Positions 37,594 to 46,379 of a DNA stretch of 64,000 nt are shown piece after piece. How positions within the stretch are numbered: position 1 is the first letter of the stretch; each line of letters starts with the position of its first letter. The translations under genes were made by a program, and so were the position numbers. This DNA is from Aliivibrio sp. S3MY1 (GTDB taxonomy: Bacteria > Pseudomonadota > Gammaproteobacteria > Enterobacterales > Vibrionaceae), in assembly GCF_028765575.1 (NCBI RefSeq), contig NZ_JARACO010000004.1:124001-188000 (forward strand). The letters are read 5' to 3'. The notes beneath the pieces were generated by a model that saw only the letters and a list, made by a program, of their open reading frames with translations, was not told the DNA's origin and searched no databases.

Positions 37594-37796
37594 AGAAGCT
37601 TCGTGTGGATTTTTATCACTATGGCTATTGGTGTATTACTTGGGGTTCAGTTCCCTCAAGTGACACAATGGAATGAATCGATGTCGGTCGGTACAACCAA
37701 TATTCCACTGGCCCTCTAATCGAAGTACCAGTGTTAATCGCTTTAGTTAATGTGGCTTTGAGAATGAAAGATAAATCAGAAGAAAAAACGGCTTAA
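37594..37796 (+). pseudogene. Remnant of an ACR3-type arsenite efflux gene (arsB/acr3)
   Basis: Two pieces of an ACR3 arsenite permease are readable. From ~37594 the frame encodes FVWIFITMAIGVLLG then ESMSVGTTNIPLAL and stops at ~37719. In the +1 frame, starting at the same junction, GPLIEVPVLIALVNVALRMKDK runs to a stop at 37796. The first is the N-terminal helix region and the second the last helix of ACR3; all of the protein in between is missing. The shared GGCC at the junction fits a deletion between short repeats. The result cannot make a transporter. Confidence 0.8.
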
Positions 37797-37818
37797 TTCT
37801 GAGTTAACTAACAGCCTT

Positions 37819-37857
37819 AAAATGGGTCGCTGATATTCTCTATCAACGACCTATTTT
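37819..37857. terminator. Bidirectional terminator downstream of ccoP
   Basis: Arms 37819-37829 and 37847-37857 pair with one G-T/mismatch position, extended inward by TGATA/TATCA. It is flanked by A and T runs and lies 19 bp beyond the ccoP stop. Confidence 0.85.
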
Positions 37858-37875
37858 ATATACCAACTACATTCA

Positions 37876-40020
37876 TTAATCGACATTGATATTACGGTCT
37901 CGTTTATCGTACATATCAGGCGTAGTATGGAAATTGCCCGCATAACCTGCTTGTTGAAGCTTTTCTCGTACCGCTTTTACATCTTCTGTTGTCACCACTT
38001 CCGTTCGATCGCCAAGATAGTCACGAATAAACGAAATCAATTCAGACAACTGCGTATCCGTTAATATATTTTGGAAGCTCACCATCGGCATAAAGTTTCT
38101 TTCTTCATTAAGGTAGCTTGGCTCTAACCCTCGAATAGTCACGGCGATCGTATTGTATGGATCTCGGTGCATGATAATACCGTTATTTAACAGCGTCGGC
38201 GCTATTGGATCTCGCCCTTTACCATCTTCACCATGGCAAGCACCACAGGTTGAAACGAATAAAGGATACATATCAGATTGTTTGGCTTCTTCAGTAAATC
38301 CTGTCGGTTGCAACTGCTTCGTATTTGGCGGAATGGTATTATTTTCATCCCCCACTAATAGATACGTCGCCATTGCCTCCACATCTTTACGAGTCATAAA
38401 ACTGGTGCTATTTTTGACCACATCAGCCATACCACCAAACGCAGACCCTTTATCTGAGTGCCCTGTATGTAAGAAATCCGTCAGTGATTTAATATCCCAA
38501 CGATCTTGATATAACTCTCGTGATGAAATATCTGGCGCATTCCAACCATCAATAATATTACCTTGGAAAATCTTATCCGTTTCTAATGCCTGAGCAATAT
38601 TTCGTGGCGTATGGCACTCTGAACAATGTCCAAGCCCTGCCACTAAATATTTACCACGAGCCCAAATATCAGCGTTATCTTCTGGAGCATTAGTCGTTAA
38701 ATCTAACGGCTCTCTATCCATAAATACGATATTCCAGCCTAATAGCCCTAAACGAATATTTGATGGAAACATCATGCTATTTTCATCATTACGACGTGAA
38801 ACCGCAGGGATGGATTGCAAGTAATCCCACAATATTTTTACATCTTCTTCTGTTACATATTGGTAAGACGTATAAGGCATTGCAGGATACAGGTAGCCAT
38901 GCTTTCCTTTACCATCGTAAAGTGCTGCTTTGAATTCTTCATAGCTGTAATCCCCAATCCCTTCAGTATAATGAGGGGTTATATTGGTTGAATACACGGT
39001 TCCAAATGGTGTAACAAATGGCAAACCACCAGCAAAGGGTTCGCCGCCTTCAGCACTATGACAAGCAACACAATCCCCTGCATAAGCGAGGTATTCACCT
39101 TGAGTTAATTCCTCTTGTGGAATAGCGGCCATTTTTTCATCGTAAGTAATACGCTGAGACGTAATAAATGCACCTAACGCTAAAATATCGTTGTCACTTA
39201 ATTGATCTTCAAACGCGGGCATGATGTTATTCAAACCATAATTAATAGTGTGTTGTATTTCTTCAATACTCCCACCGTGCAGCCACACATTATCAGATAG
39301 ATTTGGTGCCCCAAGCGCTTGGTTCCCTTTTGCATCGGCACCGTGGCACGCAATACAACTTTTCATAAATGCCGTTTTACCAAGGTCTATTTTGACTGAG
39401 GGTGCGTTTAGTGGGCGCTGTTGCAAAGAAGCAAGATAGTAAGAGATGTTCTGAATATCCTCTTTAGGAAGAATATTTATCCACCCAGCCATTGCTCCGT
39501 AACGTCCCTTTTTAATTGAATGCAAAATGGCTTCATCTGAGCCGCCATATAACCACACATTATCAATTAAATTTGGGAAGTGTTTTTGTCCTTGCCCATT
39601 AGCTCGATGACAAGCAGCACAGTGAGTTTGAAACAACCCTTTGCCAGAAGCTACAATGTTTGGTTCAGCAGCAAGTGCCGTAAAATCAATCTTACCCAAT
39701 TGAGCTATTTGTTGATCTAAAGACTGATTGTGCTCCTGAACCGTATCATCACTTTGCTGCCACCCTAACAGTCCTTGCCAGTTACCTAGCCCCGGATATA
39801 AAACGAGGAACACCAAAGAACAAGCAAAAGCGACAAAATAGCCCACAAACATAATGCGTGGCGGTGGTCCGTCGTTTTCATCAATATCATCAAATGAATC
39901 AATGGTTTTGTTTTTATCGGCAAGGTGATTGATACGCCAATATTTGATCACCACATAGACCATTAGCGCTAAGAAGATAACAGTAAGACTAATGACCCAT
40001 ACGTTCCAAAATCCAGTCAT
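37876..40020 (-). CDS. ccoP: Extended CcoP: cbb3 oxidase subunit fused to a triheme cytochrome c
   Basis: This 714-residue protein is more than twice the length of normal CcoP (~300). Residues 1-300 form a CcoP-like part: two N-terminal membrane helices (about 8-28 and 55-78) and two haem motifs, CAACH (134-138) and CIACH (222-226). Residues ~305-680 resemble the triheme cytochrome subunit of membrane alcohol/gluconate dehydrogenases (GEYLAYAGDCVACH, TPFGTVYSTNITP), with CVACH (317-321), CSECH (466-470) and CGACH (592-596). Five haems in total are predicted. It should pass electrons to CcoO/CcoN and may accept them directly from a periplasmic dehydrogenase. It starts 2 bp after ccoO. Confidence 0.88.
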   Translation of the reverse strand: MTGFWNVWVISLTVIFLALMVYVVIKYWRINHLADKNKTIDSFDDIDENDGPPPRIMFVGYFVAFACSLVFLVLYPGLGNWQGLLGWQQSDDTVQEHNQSLDQQIAQLGKIDFTALAAEPNIVASGKGLFQTHCAACHRANGQGQKHFPNLIDNVWLYGGSDEAILHSIKKGRYGAMAGWINILPKEDIQNISYYLASLQQRPLNAPSVKIDLGKTAFMKSCIACHGADAKGNQALGAPNLSDNVWLHGGSIEEIQHTINYGLNNIMPAFEDQLSDNDILALGAFITSQRITYDEKMAAIPQEELTQGEYLAYAGDCVACHSAEGGEPFAGGLPFVTPFGTVYSTNITPHYTEGIGDYSYEEFKAALYDGKGKHGYLYPAMPYTSYQYVTEEDVKILWDYLQSIPAVSRRNDENSMMFPSNIRLGLLGWNIVFMDREPLDLTTNAPEDNADIWARGKYLVAGLGHCSECHTPRNIAQALETDKIFQGNIIDGWNAPDISSRELYQDRWDIKSLTDFLHTGHSDKGSAFGGMADVVKNSTSFMTRKDVEAMATYLLVGDENNTIPPNTKQLQPTGFTEEAKQSDMYPLFVSTCGACHGEDGKGRDPIAPTLLNNGIIMHRDPYNTIAVTIRGLEPSYLNEERNFMPMVSFQNILTDTQLSELISFIRDYLGDRTEVVTTEDVKAVREKLQQAGYAGNFHTTPDMYDKRDRNINVD

Positions 40021-40022
40021 AA

Positions 40023-40640
40023 TTATTCTCCCTGATCTTGCATAGTATCAACACCCAAACTCTGCAAGTAACGGATTAACGCTTCCCCTTGGGTTTTCCC
40101 AATGACTTGAAGTCGAGCACCATCAATGTCTGCGTCCGTATAAGGTACACCAAGCGTACGGAGCGCTCGCATTTTATCGGAAATCGCTTCCCCATCGAGT
40201 GTTTGCTCAAACAGCCATGGATAGCTTGGCATGATAGAAGTTGGCACCACACTTCTAGGGTTCATTAAATGAATAACATGCCATTGATCGGTATACTTAC
40301 GTCCCATGTTCGTCAAATCAGGTCCGGTACGTTTTGAGCCCCATAAATTTGGAAACTCATAAATATCATCGGCTTCTTTATTGGCACGACCATTACGCAG
40401 TATTTCTGCTTCTAATGGACGCACCATTTGGGTGTGACAAACATGACACCCTTCGCTGATATAAATGTCTCGTCCCGCAAGTTCTAGTGCAGTAAGCGGT
40501 TTAGCTAAAGATATTTTTTTTAAATCAGAAGCCATAAATACATTCGGTACAACCCAAACTAATAACGAAAAAGAGGCAACAATGACCGTTGAGAGAATTA
40601 AAATGAACACCGATTGGGTAAAATCTTTACTTAAGATCAT
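40023..40640 (-). CDS. ccoO: cbb3-type cytochrome oxidase monoheme subunit CcoO
   Basis: This 205-residue protein has an N-terminal membrane helix (about 10-35) and one c-haem motif, CHVCH, in EGCHVCHTQMVRP. The haem ligand region around RTGPDLTNMG and IMPSYPWLF is the usual CcoO pattern. Length matches CcoO. Its ATG overlaps the ccoN stop by 4 bp. Confidence 0.95.
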   Translation of the reverse strand: MILSKDFTQSVFILILSTVIVASFSLLVWVVPNVFMASDLKKISLAKPLTALELAGRDIYISEGCHVCHTQMVRPLEAEILRNGRANKEADDIYEFPNLWGSKRTGPDLTNMGRKYTDQWHVIHLMNPRSVVPTSIMPSYPWLFEQTLDGEAISDKMRALRTLGVPYTDADIDGARLQVIGKTQGEALIRYLQSLGVDTMQDQGE

Positions 40641-42052
40641 GATTTACCCTCCACTGCTGTTGTGGGAATCGAATTTGAGGTAACCGTTTTATACAAATTA
40701 AAGACCATCATCAATAAACCGACCACAAAGAACACACCACCAAGGAATCGAACAAACAGCCATGGCGCTTTAAAGTCCATCGCCTCCACAAAACTATAAG
40801 CAAGTGAACCATTATCAAGCTGGGTAAGCCACATATAGCCTTCACCAATCCCTGCAACCCAAAGGGCGATAGCATAAAGAGCAACGCCAATATGAGCGAA
40901 CCAGAAATGCCATTTTAATAAACGGAGTGACCACAGCTCTTCTTTTCCCCATAAACGAGGAATAAAGTAATAAAATACAGCAATGGCAGACATACCAACC
41001 CAACCTAAGGCCGCAGAATGCACATGACCAATGATCCATTCGGTATTATGAGCGACCATATTAAACCAACGGATCGCCAGTAATGGTCCCTCAAACGTGG
41101 CGAGACAGTAATAAAGAATGGCCGAGAAGAAGAACAACATAATGTAGTCTTTTTTCAGTTTGCTTTTGTTAGAGAGCAGCGTCATTGCACTATTAAATGC
41201 GCCTGCCCATGATGGGATCCACAAAATCAGCGACATCACGATACCAATATTTTGCACCCACTCTGGTACTGAGGAATAGATCAGATGATGCGTTCCCGCC
41301 CATGTATAAAAGCCCACTAATCCCCAAAAATGAATGATAGATAGACGGTAAGAATAAATAGGACGTTCTGACACTTTAGGAATGAAGTAGTAGTTCATGG
41401 CAATAATGCCCGCAGTTAACAAGAAACCTACTGCATTGTGACCCCACCACCACTGAACAATGGCATCTTGCGCACCGGCATAGACAGAATAAGATTTCCA
41501 CATCGACACGGGCAATGCCAAATTATTAATAATGAAAATCATCGCGATAACGAGAATAAATGCCCCGAAAAACCAATTGGCGACAAAGATATGGCTGACG
41601 GTTCGTTTCGCAATAGTACCGAAGAACAGGATGGCATAAAGCACCCAAACTAAGGCGATTAATATATCGATTGGCCACTCTAATTCGGCGTATTCTTTCG
41701 TCGTTGTGTATCCTAATGGCAGGGTTATCAAGGCGAGAATTAAAATAAACTGCCATCCCCAGAACACCATCCAAGACAGGCTTTTATTAAATAACTCAAT
41801 CTTACTTGTTCGTTGAACAATATACAGCGAGGTCCCCATTAATATATTGACGACGAAACCCAAAATAACCCCCGAGGTATGCAGTGGTCTCAACCGTCCA
41901 AACTGAAAATATTGTGAATCAAAATTGAGTGATGGCCAATAAAGCTGGGCGGCGAGCATGACACCAACGCTCATGCCAATAACCGCCCAAATAACCGCGG
42001 CAATAATAAAATAGCGTACAACTTTGGTATCGTAATCCCTGATATCTGTCAT
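40637..42052 (-). CDS. ccoN: cbb3-type cytochrome oxidase catalytic subunit CcoN
   Basis: This 471-residue, 12-helix subunit carries the low-spin haem and haem-copper centre. The haem and copper ligand histidines are visible in RPLHTSGVILGF, WWWGHNAVGFLLTAG, TWAGTHHLIYSSVPEW (with the cross-linked Tyr region) and AHNTEWIIGHVHSAALGW. It reduces O2 to water with high affinity in the inner membrane. It lies between a small cytochrome c gene (5 bp upstream) and ccoO. Confidence 0.96.
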   Translation of the reverse strand: MTDIRDYDTKVVRYFIIAAVIWAVIGMSVGVMLAAQLYWPSLNFDSQYFQFGRLRPLHTSGVILGFVVNILMGTSLYIVQRTSKIELFNKSLSWMVFWGWQFILILALITLPLGYTTTKEYAELEWPIDILIALVWVLYAILFFGTIAKRTVSHIFVANWFFGAFILVIAMIFIINNLALPVSMWKSYSVYAGAQDAIVQWWWGHNAVGFLLTAGIIAMNYYFIPKVSERPIYSYRLSIIHFWGLVGFYTWAGTHHLIYSSVPEWVQNIGIVMSLILWIPSWAGAFNSAMTLLSNKSKLKKDYIMLFFFSAILYYCLATFEGPLLAIRWFNMVAHNTEWIIGHVHSAALGWVGMSAIAVFYYFIPRLWGKEELWSLRLLKWHFWFAHIGVALYAIALWVAGIGEGYMWLTQLDNGSLAYSFVEAMDFKAPWLFVRFLGGVFFVVGLLMMVFNLYKTVTSNSIPTTAVEGKS

Positions 42053-42057
42053 CGCCT

Positions 42058-42396
42058 TTACTCCATTTTATCTTGAGACTCAGAACCTAACATCGAGTAA
42101 TAATAGGCAATGTCCTTCATGTCTTGATTAGATAAAGTATCAGCTTGCTGTTGCATTAGAATGGCTAACCCACTGGTTCTCTCGCGAGATTTATAATCTT
42201 TTAGTGCAGACACAAGGTAAGAAGCGCGCTGGCCTCGTAAATTTGGATAGGGGTCAATCAATGCAATGCCATCTGCACCATGACAAGTCATACATACTTT
42301 GGCTTTTTGTTTTCCAATCTCAAATTGATTTAACTCTTCAGCAGAAAGAAAACCACTAAATAAAACAGCAAAATAAACGACAAACCATTTATTCAT
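42058..42396 (-). CDS. Small periplasmic c-type cytochrome heading the cco operon
   Basis: This 112-residue protein has a signal peptide (about 1-19) and one haem motif CMTCH. GIALIDPYPNLRGQRASYLVSALKDY is the axial-ligand region of single-domain cytochrome c553/c4-like proteins, and its P-N-L-x-G-Q segment is typical. It lies 5 bp upstream of ccoN and is very likely an electron donor to this oxidase. Confidence 0.88.
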   Translation of the reverse strand: MNKWFVVYFAVLFSGFLSAEELNQFEIGKQKAKVCMTCHGADGIALIDPYPNLRGQRASYLVSALKDYKSRERTSGLAILMQQQADTLSNQDMKDIAYYYSMLGSESQDKME

Positions 42397-42555
42397 ATTT
42401 AAAACCCTTTTGGTTCAATAATAGTAAATAAGTTTAGATTATTTATTTTAAGCGTGCTTAATTTAAGCCATATAATTGGGAAGAATAAACGTAAAATGCG
42501 ACTTACTTCTTACACAAATCATCACCACACAGGAGAAATTTTTACAACAAATAAT
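42397..42555 (-). promoter_or_regulatory. Upstream region of the cco operon
   Basis: This AT-rich stretch lies between the bcs terminator and the cytochrome c gene. I searched for an FNR box (TTGAT-N4-ATCAA) and found none that convinces. An AGGAG-like site near the cytochrome c start is weak. Confidence 0.35.
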
Positions 42556-42589
42556 AAAAGCCGATGACGTATTAATTCATCGGCTTTTT
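42556..42589. terminator. Terminator separating bcsC from the cco operon
   Basis: Perfect 12-bp arms (42556-42567, 42577-42588) with a 9-base loop and T-runs on both strands, 35 bp beyond the bcsC stop. Confidence 0.92.
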
Positions 42590-42623
42590 AAGTATTTGGT
42601 TCTTATAATGAGATTAAACTCCG

Positions 42624-45600
42624 CTAGTCAAAGTCACCATACAAAGTTAATGGGTCAACCGGTATTGATACTGGTTGCCAACGGTCGGTAAACGTATATT
42701 TCGCATAAAAGAGTAAGTGGTTTGGTTTATAGAAGTCAGACCGTTGAATATCAACCGATGCCCCTAAATACCAACGCTTACTGATTCTTTGCTCTACTGC
42801 CGCCTCTAAAGAAAAACCAAAACCACCGCCACGGCTTGAATCAAGCCTTGTCCCTTCAACATATGGATCATCTTCTTTTGTCCACGAATTTGAAATTGAG
42901 CCACTGACTAAATATGAAAGACCATTATTAATACGCTCATAATAATTCACAGGAATAGATACAGATATATAATCCTGAGGGCTATAATAACCACCATATC
43001 CGTAAGCATATTCACTCAAATTCTTATCATAATTTAGATACATTAAATTTAAGCCTAAACTGAAACGTTTATCGTTTTCGTTGATTATTTTCCAATATGT
43101 ACCGCCCAATAAGCCTAAACGAGTATTATCCTCTACTGATTTGCCCGTCATTTTATGAAATTGAGCACTTGCCCAATAACCAACGTCACCACCTAAATCG
43201 TAACTACCACCAAGCTTAACACCGGTTTTCATCACTCCGCCCCATTCATCACCTTGATGATTTGAAGCGGTATCGGGCACCGTCATACCAGCATAAGAAA
43301 GAGTACTGCTGGTTTCTGAGCGGCGAGATAATGTCGCTTTCCATCCAATATCGCCTAAATCGCCAGAAAGATTCAAACCACCAACAATATTTTGTTGGTC
43401 AAATCCCACAGGCGTTGTTCCAATATCCGCACTCCATGAATCAGCTAGCCAGCCAATACCGAAAGCGCTACCCGTCTCTTTCTCATTCATTCTTGTTTCT
43501 GTATTATCGTAATCAATATCACCAGAATTAAGATGAACGACATCAGCACGAAGTTGTAAATGCCCATCGTACTCAGGCATTGGTATAATGGCTTCAATCG
43601 GTACTTGTACTGATTTATTCGCACCATCTCTTGCACTGTAATCTATCCCAAAAGAGACGTAACCTTGATCCCTAGCCTGAATACTATCTAAATCAGATTT
43701 CACATTTCGAGTAAGCCAGTTGTCATCCGCATTATTGTATAACTCACGCAAATTTTCGTCTTTGGGCTCTTCACTTAGCTCAAGGTCAAGTACGTCATCA
43801 TTAGTATACTCAGCGATAGTCGCATCGTTTTGAGCGGGAATGGCCTCTTCTACTAATGCATAATGTGCCATGCTTGTAGCAAGGTTCCACTCTTTAGCTT
43901 CCACTGCAACCGCCATTCCATCGCGATAATCAATGGCGTCACTGTCTTGCTTTTGTTTCAGCATTTCAACTAAAGCAATGGCTTCTGATTGGTAACCATA
44001 CGCCATCAAAATTAGAGCTAATTCCATGCTCTGACGGCTACTTAACGCCTTTTTTTCTGAGTATACATACAGCGCCAATTGCTGTGCATCATCGTCTTCA
44101 CCAAGTGCTTGTTGAGTTTTCAGCAGCCCAAGTAAAGCACTATATTGATATTGCGAATTTAATTGACTTGCCGATGAATAGTATATTTTAGCGTCTGCAT
44201 ACTCTTCATTTCGAAATGCATACTCAGCAAAAAGTAAATCGCGACGGATCTTTTGATCAAACGAAAGAACAATATGCTCACTGTTACCTTCTAAATGATT
44301 TTTCCATTCTTTAAATTTTTCATGTTCTTCAAATGTATACAATAACCCGCCATAACGTAACTGCGTTTCCATGTTCCATTTATCTGTCGGTTTAATGCTC
44401 TGTAGTTTAATAAACGCTTGCTTTGTAAACCCAAGCTGAAACTGAGCATCAATTAACAATAATATTGCATCAGGATCTGAATTATATTCGATTTCTAATC
44501 GTCTAATCTCTTTCTTTGCAGCTTCTGGATCATTTTTAGCAAGAATAAATAATGCACTAAACATTTGATTTTGTTCTAAGCGATTTAAGTTTGAGTTCAT
44601 TGCTTCACTACGATCACTTTCAGCTACTGCCGTCAATTGGGCAATAGCTTCAACCGTTTGACCATAGCGAGCCAAATACAAAGCATACGCAAATGACATC
44701 TCCGGCGTTCCATTTTTTGACCACGTCGACATCAATTTATCAGCACGTTGAGCTTGCCCCGTTGATCGTAAAGAATCGGCTACCTCACTACGCTGCCAAG
44801 GAGAGACGGGAGGATCTATCACCAGCTTATCCAAGATCGTTTTAGTGTGTTCAATATCCCCTTTATTAATCGCGACAGTAAGCTTTGTCATTAATAAAGA
44901 GATCTCAACTTCATGAAATCGTTCCGCCAAAATACGCTGTTGACGTGAAGATAAGTTATGTCCTTTCTCTAACGCTTTCTCGCCCCCATAGAAAGAGAGT
45001 TGCAAATTAAACCAACCTCTTAATGCCGTTTCATCTAACCGATTTTTGCTTAATGCGGTAGTGTAATAATCTAAAGCTTGCTCTTCATCCCTTTGAACTA
45101 AAGCTAATTCAGCAAGATAATTATATGCATATGGGTCATCTGGCTCATATTTTATTGCTTGATGGTATTTTCTATTGGCACCATCAAAATCCCCTCTTTG
45201 CATCATTTTCTCACCGTGTTCGAGGTAAGCCCAATAACTTGAAGAGTTGATATAACCAGTCCATTTATCGACATTACGAAGATCTTTATCGTATTTTTTT
45301 GCTTTTTTAAAATAAGATAAAGCCACTTCTTGTTGACCTAGTCGTAGATAAACCATACCTAACCCACCCAAAATTTCAGGATCATTAGGCCGAGCTTGTA
45401 AGGCAACCAATAATTGTTGTCGAGCATTCATAATATGCCCTGATTCAAGTTCTTTTAATCCGGTTAACTTAGCTAGGTATTTAGGGTCTTTTCTCAACTC
45501 AGTTTCTTGTTCAAAACGCTTATTCGCATCAATTAATGCTTTTCTGTAGCTTGTATTTGAAGGGTAATAACTGGAAAGTATCGCGTATTGCTGAACAACC

Positions 45601-46379
45601 TCTTTTGTTATGTAACTGTCATTTAAGCGAGAGATCCATAATGACGCAGCACTGCCTGAAACCGATGTTTCTAATGAAAGGCGTTGTAATAACCTCATAG
45701 CAATAGGGTTTGATGGGGCTCCTTTTGAAATATGCTTCGCATAGGCTAATTGAAAATCAGGTACTCCAGGGTGCTCTGTATTTAATTTTTTAAGTCCAAT
45801 TAATACCTTTCTTTCATGCCCTTTAACACCAGACTCTATATTCAGGTAGGTTAATTGTAGTACTGGCGTCGGCATACCATTAGGGAATAATTTATTGAAT
45901 GCCTGTAGTGCTTCTTTATTACGACCAGAACGGGACAGTAAAATAATTTTCTGATAGGCCGCTTTATTATCACCATAAATAGATAAGCTATCTCTAAGCT
46001 GCTTGATGGTTACTGAATTAGGTTGAGTCGCTTCTAATTTTTTTAAAATACCCATGGCTTGATCAACCTGCCCCAATTTAGCCAAATGCTGAGCTTGAAA
46101 ACTCAGCCCTTTGGCATTATTAGGGTCAACCGCAAATAAACGTTTGAGTGTTGTTTCTGTAATATCGGGGCGATGGAGTAATTGTGCATATCTTAACTGT
46201 TCCACTAACTGTTTAGTCGAATCAACATTAGATACATCACTCTGAAAGACAATAGGCTTCATCATCGGTAATTCTGATTTAGCCGTCGCCGCCATAATCG
46301 ATGATGAACAAAATACTCCTATCACTGCAATAGAAAGTAATCGCGTTATTTTATTAGCAGCAAAGCGTTCTATTGGCAT
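42624..46379 (-). CDS. bcsC: Cellulose synthase subunit BcsC (TPR periplasmic scaffold and outer-membrane barrel)
   Basis: This 1251-residue protein has a signal peptide (ending about MAA near residue 31). About 850 residues of TPR-type helices follow, with a run such as GLGMVYLRLGQQEVALSYFKKA. A C-terminal ~340-residue beta-barrel ends in the short aromatic-rich strands typical of outer-membrane proteins (YAKYTFTDRW). It guides cellulose across the periplasm and out of the cell. The ATG at 46379 overlaps bcsZ by 10 bp and has GGA seven bases upstream; a TTG at 46391 is the alternative. Confidence 0.94.
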   Translation of the reverse strand: MPIERFAANKITRLLSIAVIGVFCSSSIMAATAKSELPMMKPIVFQSDVSNVDSTKQLVEQLRYAQLLHRPDITETTLKRLFAVDPNNAKGLSFQAQHLAKLGQVDQAMGILKKLEATQPNSVTIKQLRDSLSIYGDNKAAYQKIILLSRSGRNKEALQAFNKLFPNGMPTPVLQLTYLNIESGVKGHERKVLIGLKKLNTEHPGVPDFQLAYAKHISKGAPSNPIAMRLLQRLSLETSVSGSAASLWISRLNDSYITKEVVQQYAILSSYYPSNTSYRKALIDANKRFEQETELRKDPKYLAKLTGLKELESGHIMNARQQLLVALQARPNDPEILGGLGMVYLRLGQQEVALSYFKKAKKYDKDLRNVDKWTGYINSSSYWAYLEHGEKMMQRGDFDGANRKYHQAIKYEPDDPYAYNYLAELALVQRDEEQALDYYTTALSKNRLDETALRGWFNLQLSFYGGEKALEKGHNLSSRQQRILAERFHEVEISLLMTKLTVAINKGDIEHTKTILDKLVIDPPVSPWQRSEVADSLRSTGQAQRADKLMSTWSKNGTPEMSFAYALYLARYGQTVEAIAQLTAVAESDRSEAMNSNLNRLEQNQMFSALFILAKNDPEAAKKEIRRLEIEYNSDPDAILLLIDAQFQLGFTKQAFIKLQSIKPTDKWNMETQLRYGGLLYTFEEHEKFKEWKNHLEGNSEHIVLSFDQKIRRDLLFAEYAFRNEEYADAKIYYSSASQLNSQYQYSALLGLLKTQQALGEDDDAQQLALYVYSEKKALSSRQSMELALILMAYGYQSEAIALVEMLKQKQDSDAIDYRDGMAVAVEAKEWNLATSMAHYALVEEAIPAQNDATIAEYTNDDVLDLELSEEPKDENLRELYNNADDNWLTRNVKSDLDSIQARDQGYVSFGIDYSARDGANKSVQVPIEAIIPMPEYDGHLQLRADVVHLNSGDIDYDNTETRMNEKETGSAFGIGWLADSWSADIGTTPVGFDQQNIVGGLNLSGDLGDIGWKATLSRRSETSSTLSYAGMTVPDTASNHQGDEWGGVMKTGVKLGGSYDLGGDVGYWASAQFHKMTGKSVEDNTRLGLLGGTYWKIINENDKRFSLGLNLMYLNYDKNLSEYAYGYGGYYSPQDYISVSIPVNYYERINNGLSYLVSGSISNSWTKEDDPYVEGTRLDSSRGGGFGFSLEAAVEQRISKRWYLGASVDIQRSDFYKPNHLLFYAKYTFTDRWQPVSIPVDPLTLYGDFD

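Noticed and set aside
42397-42555. FNR box before the cco operon
   Set aside because: No TTGAT-N4-ATCAA match could be found by eye.
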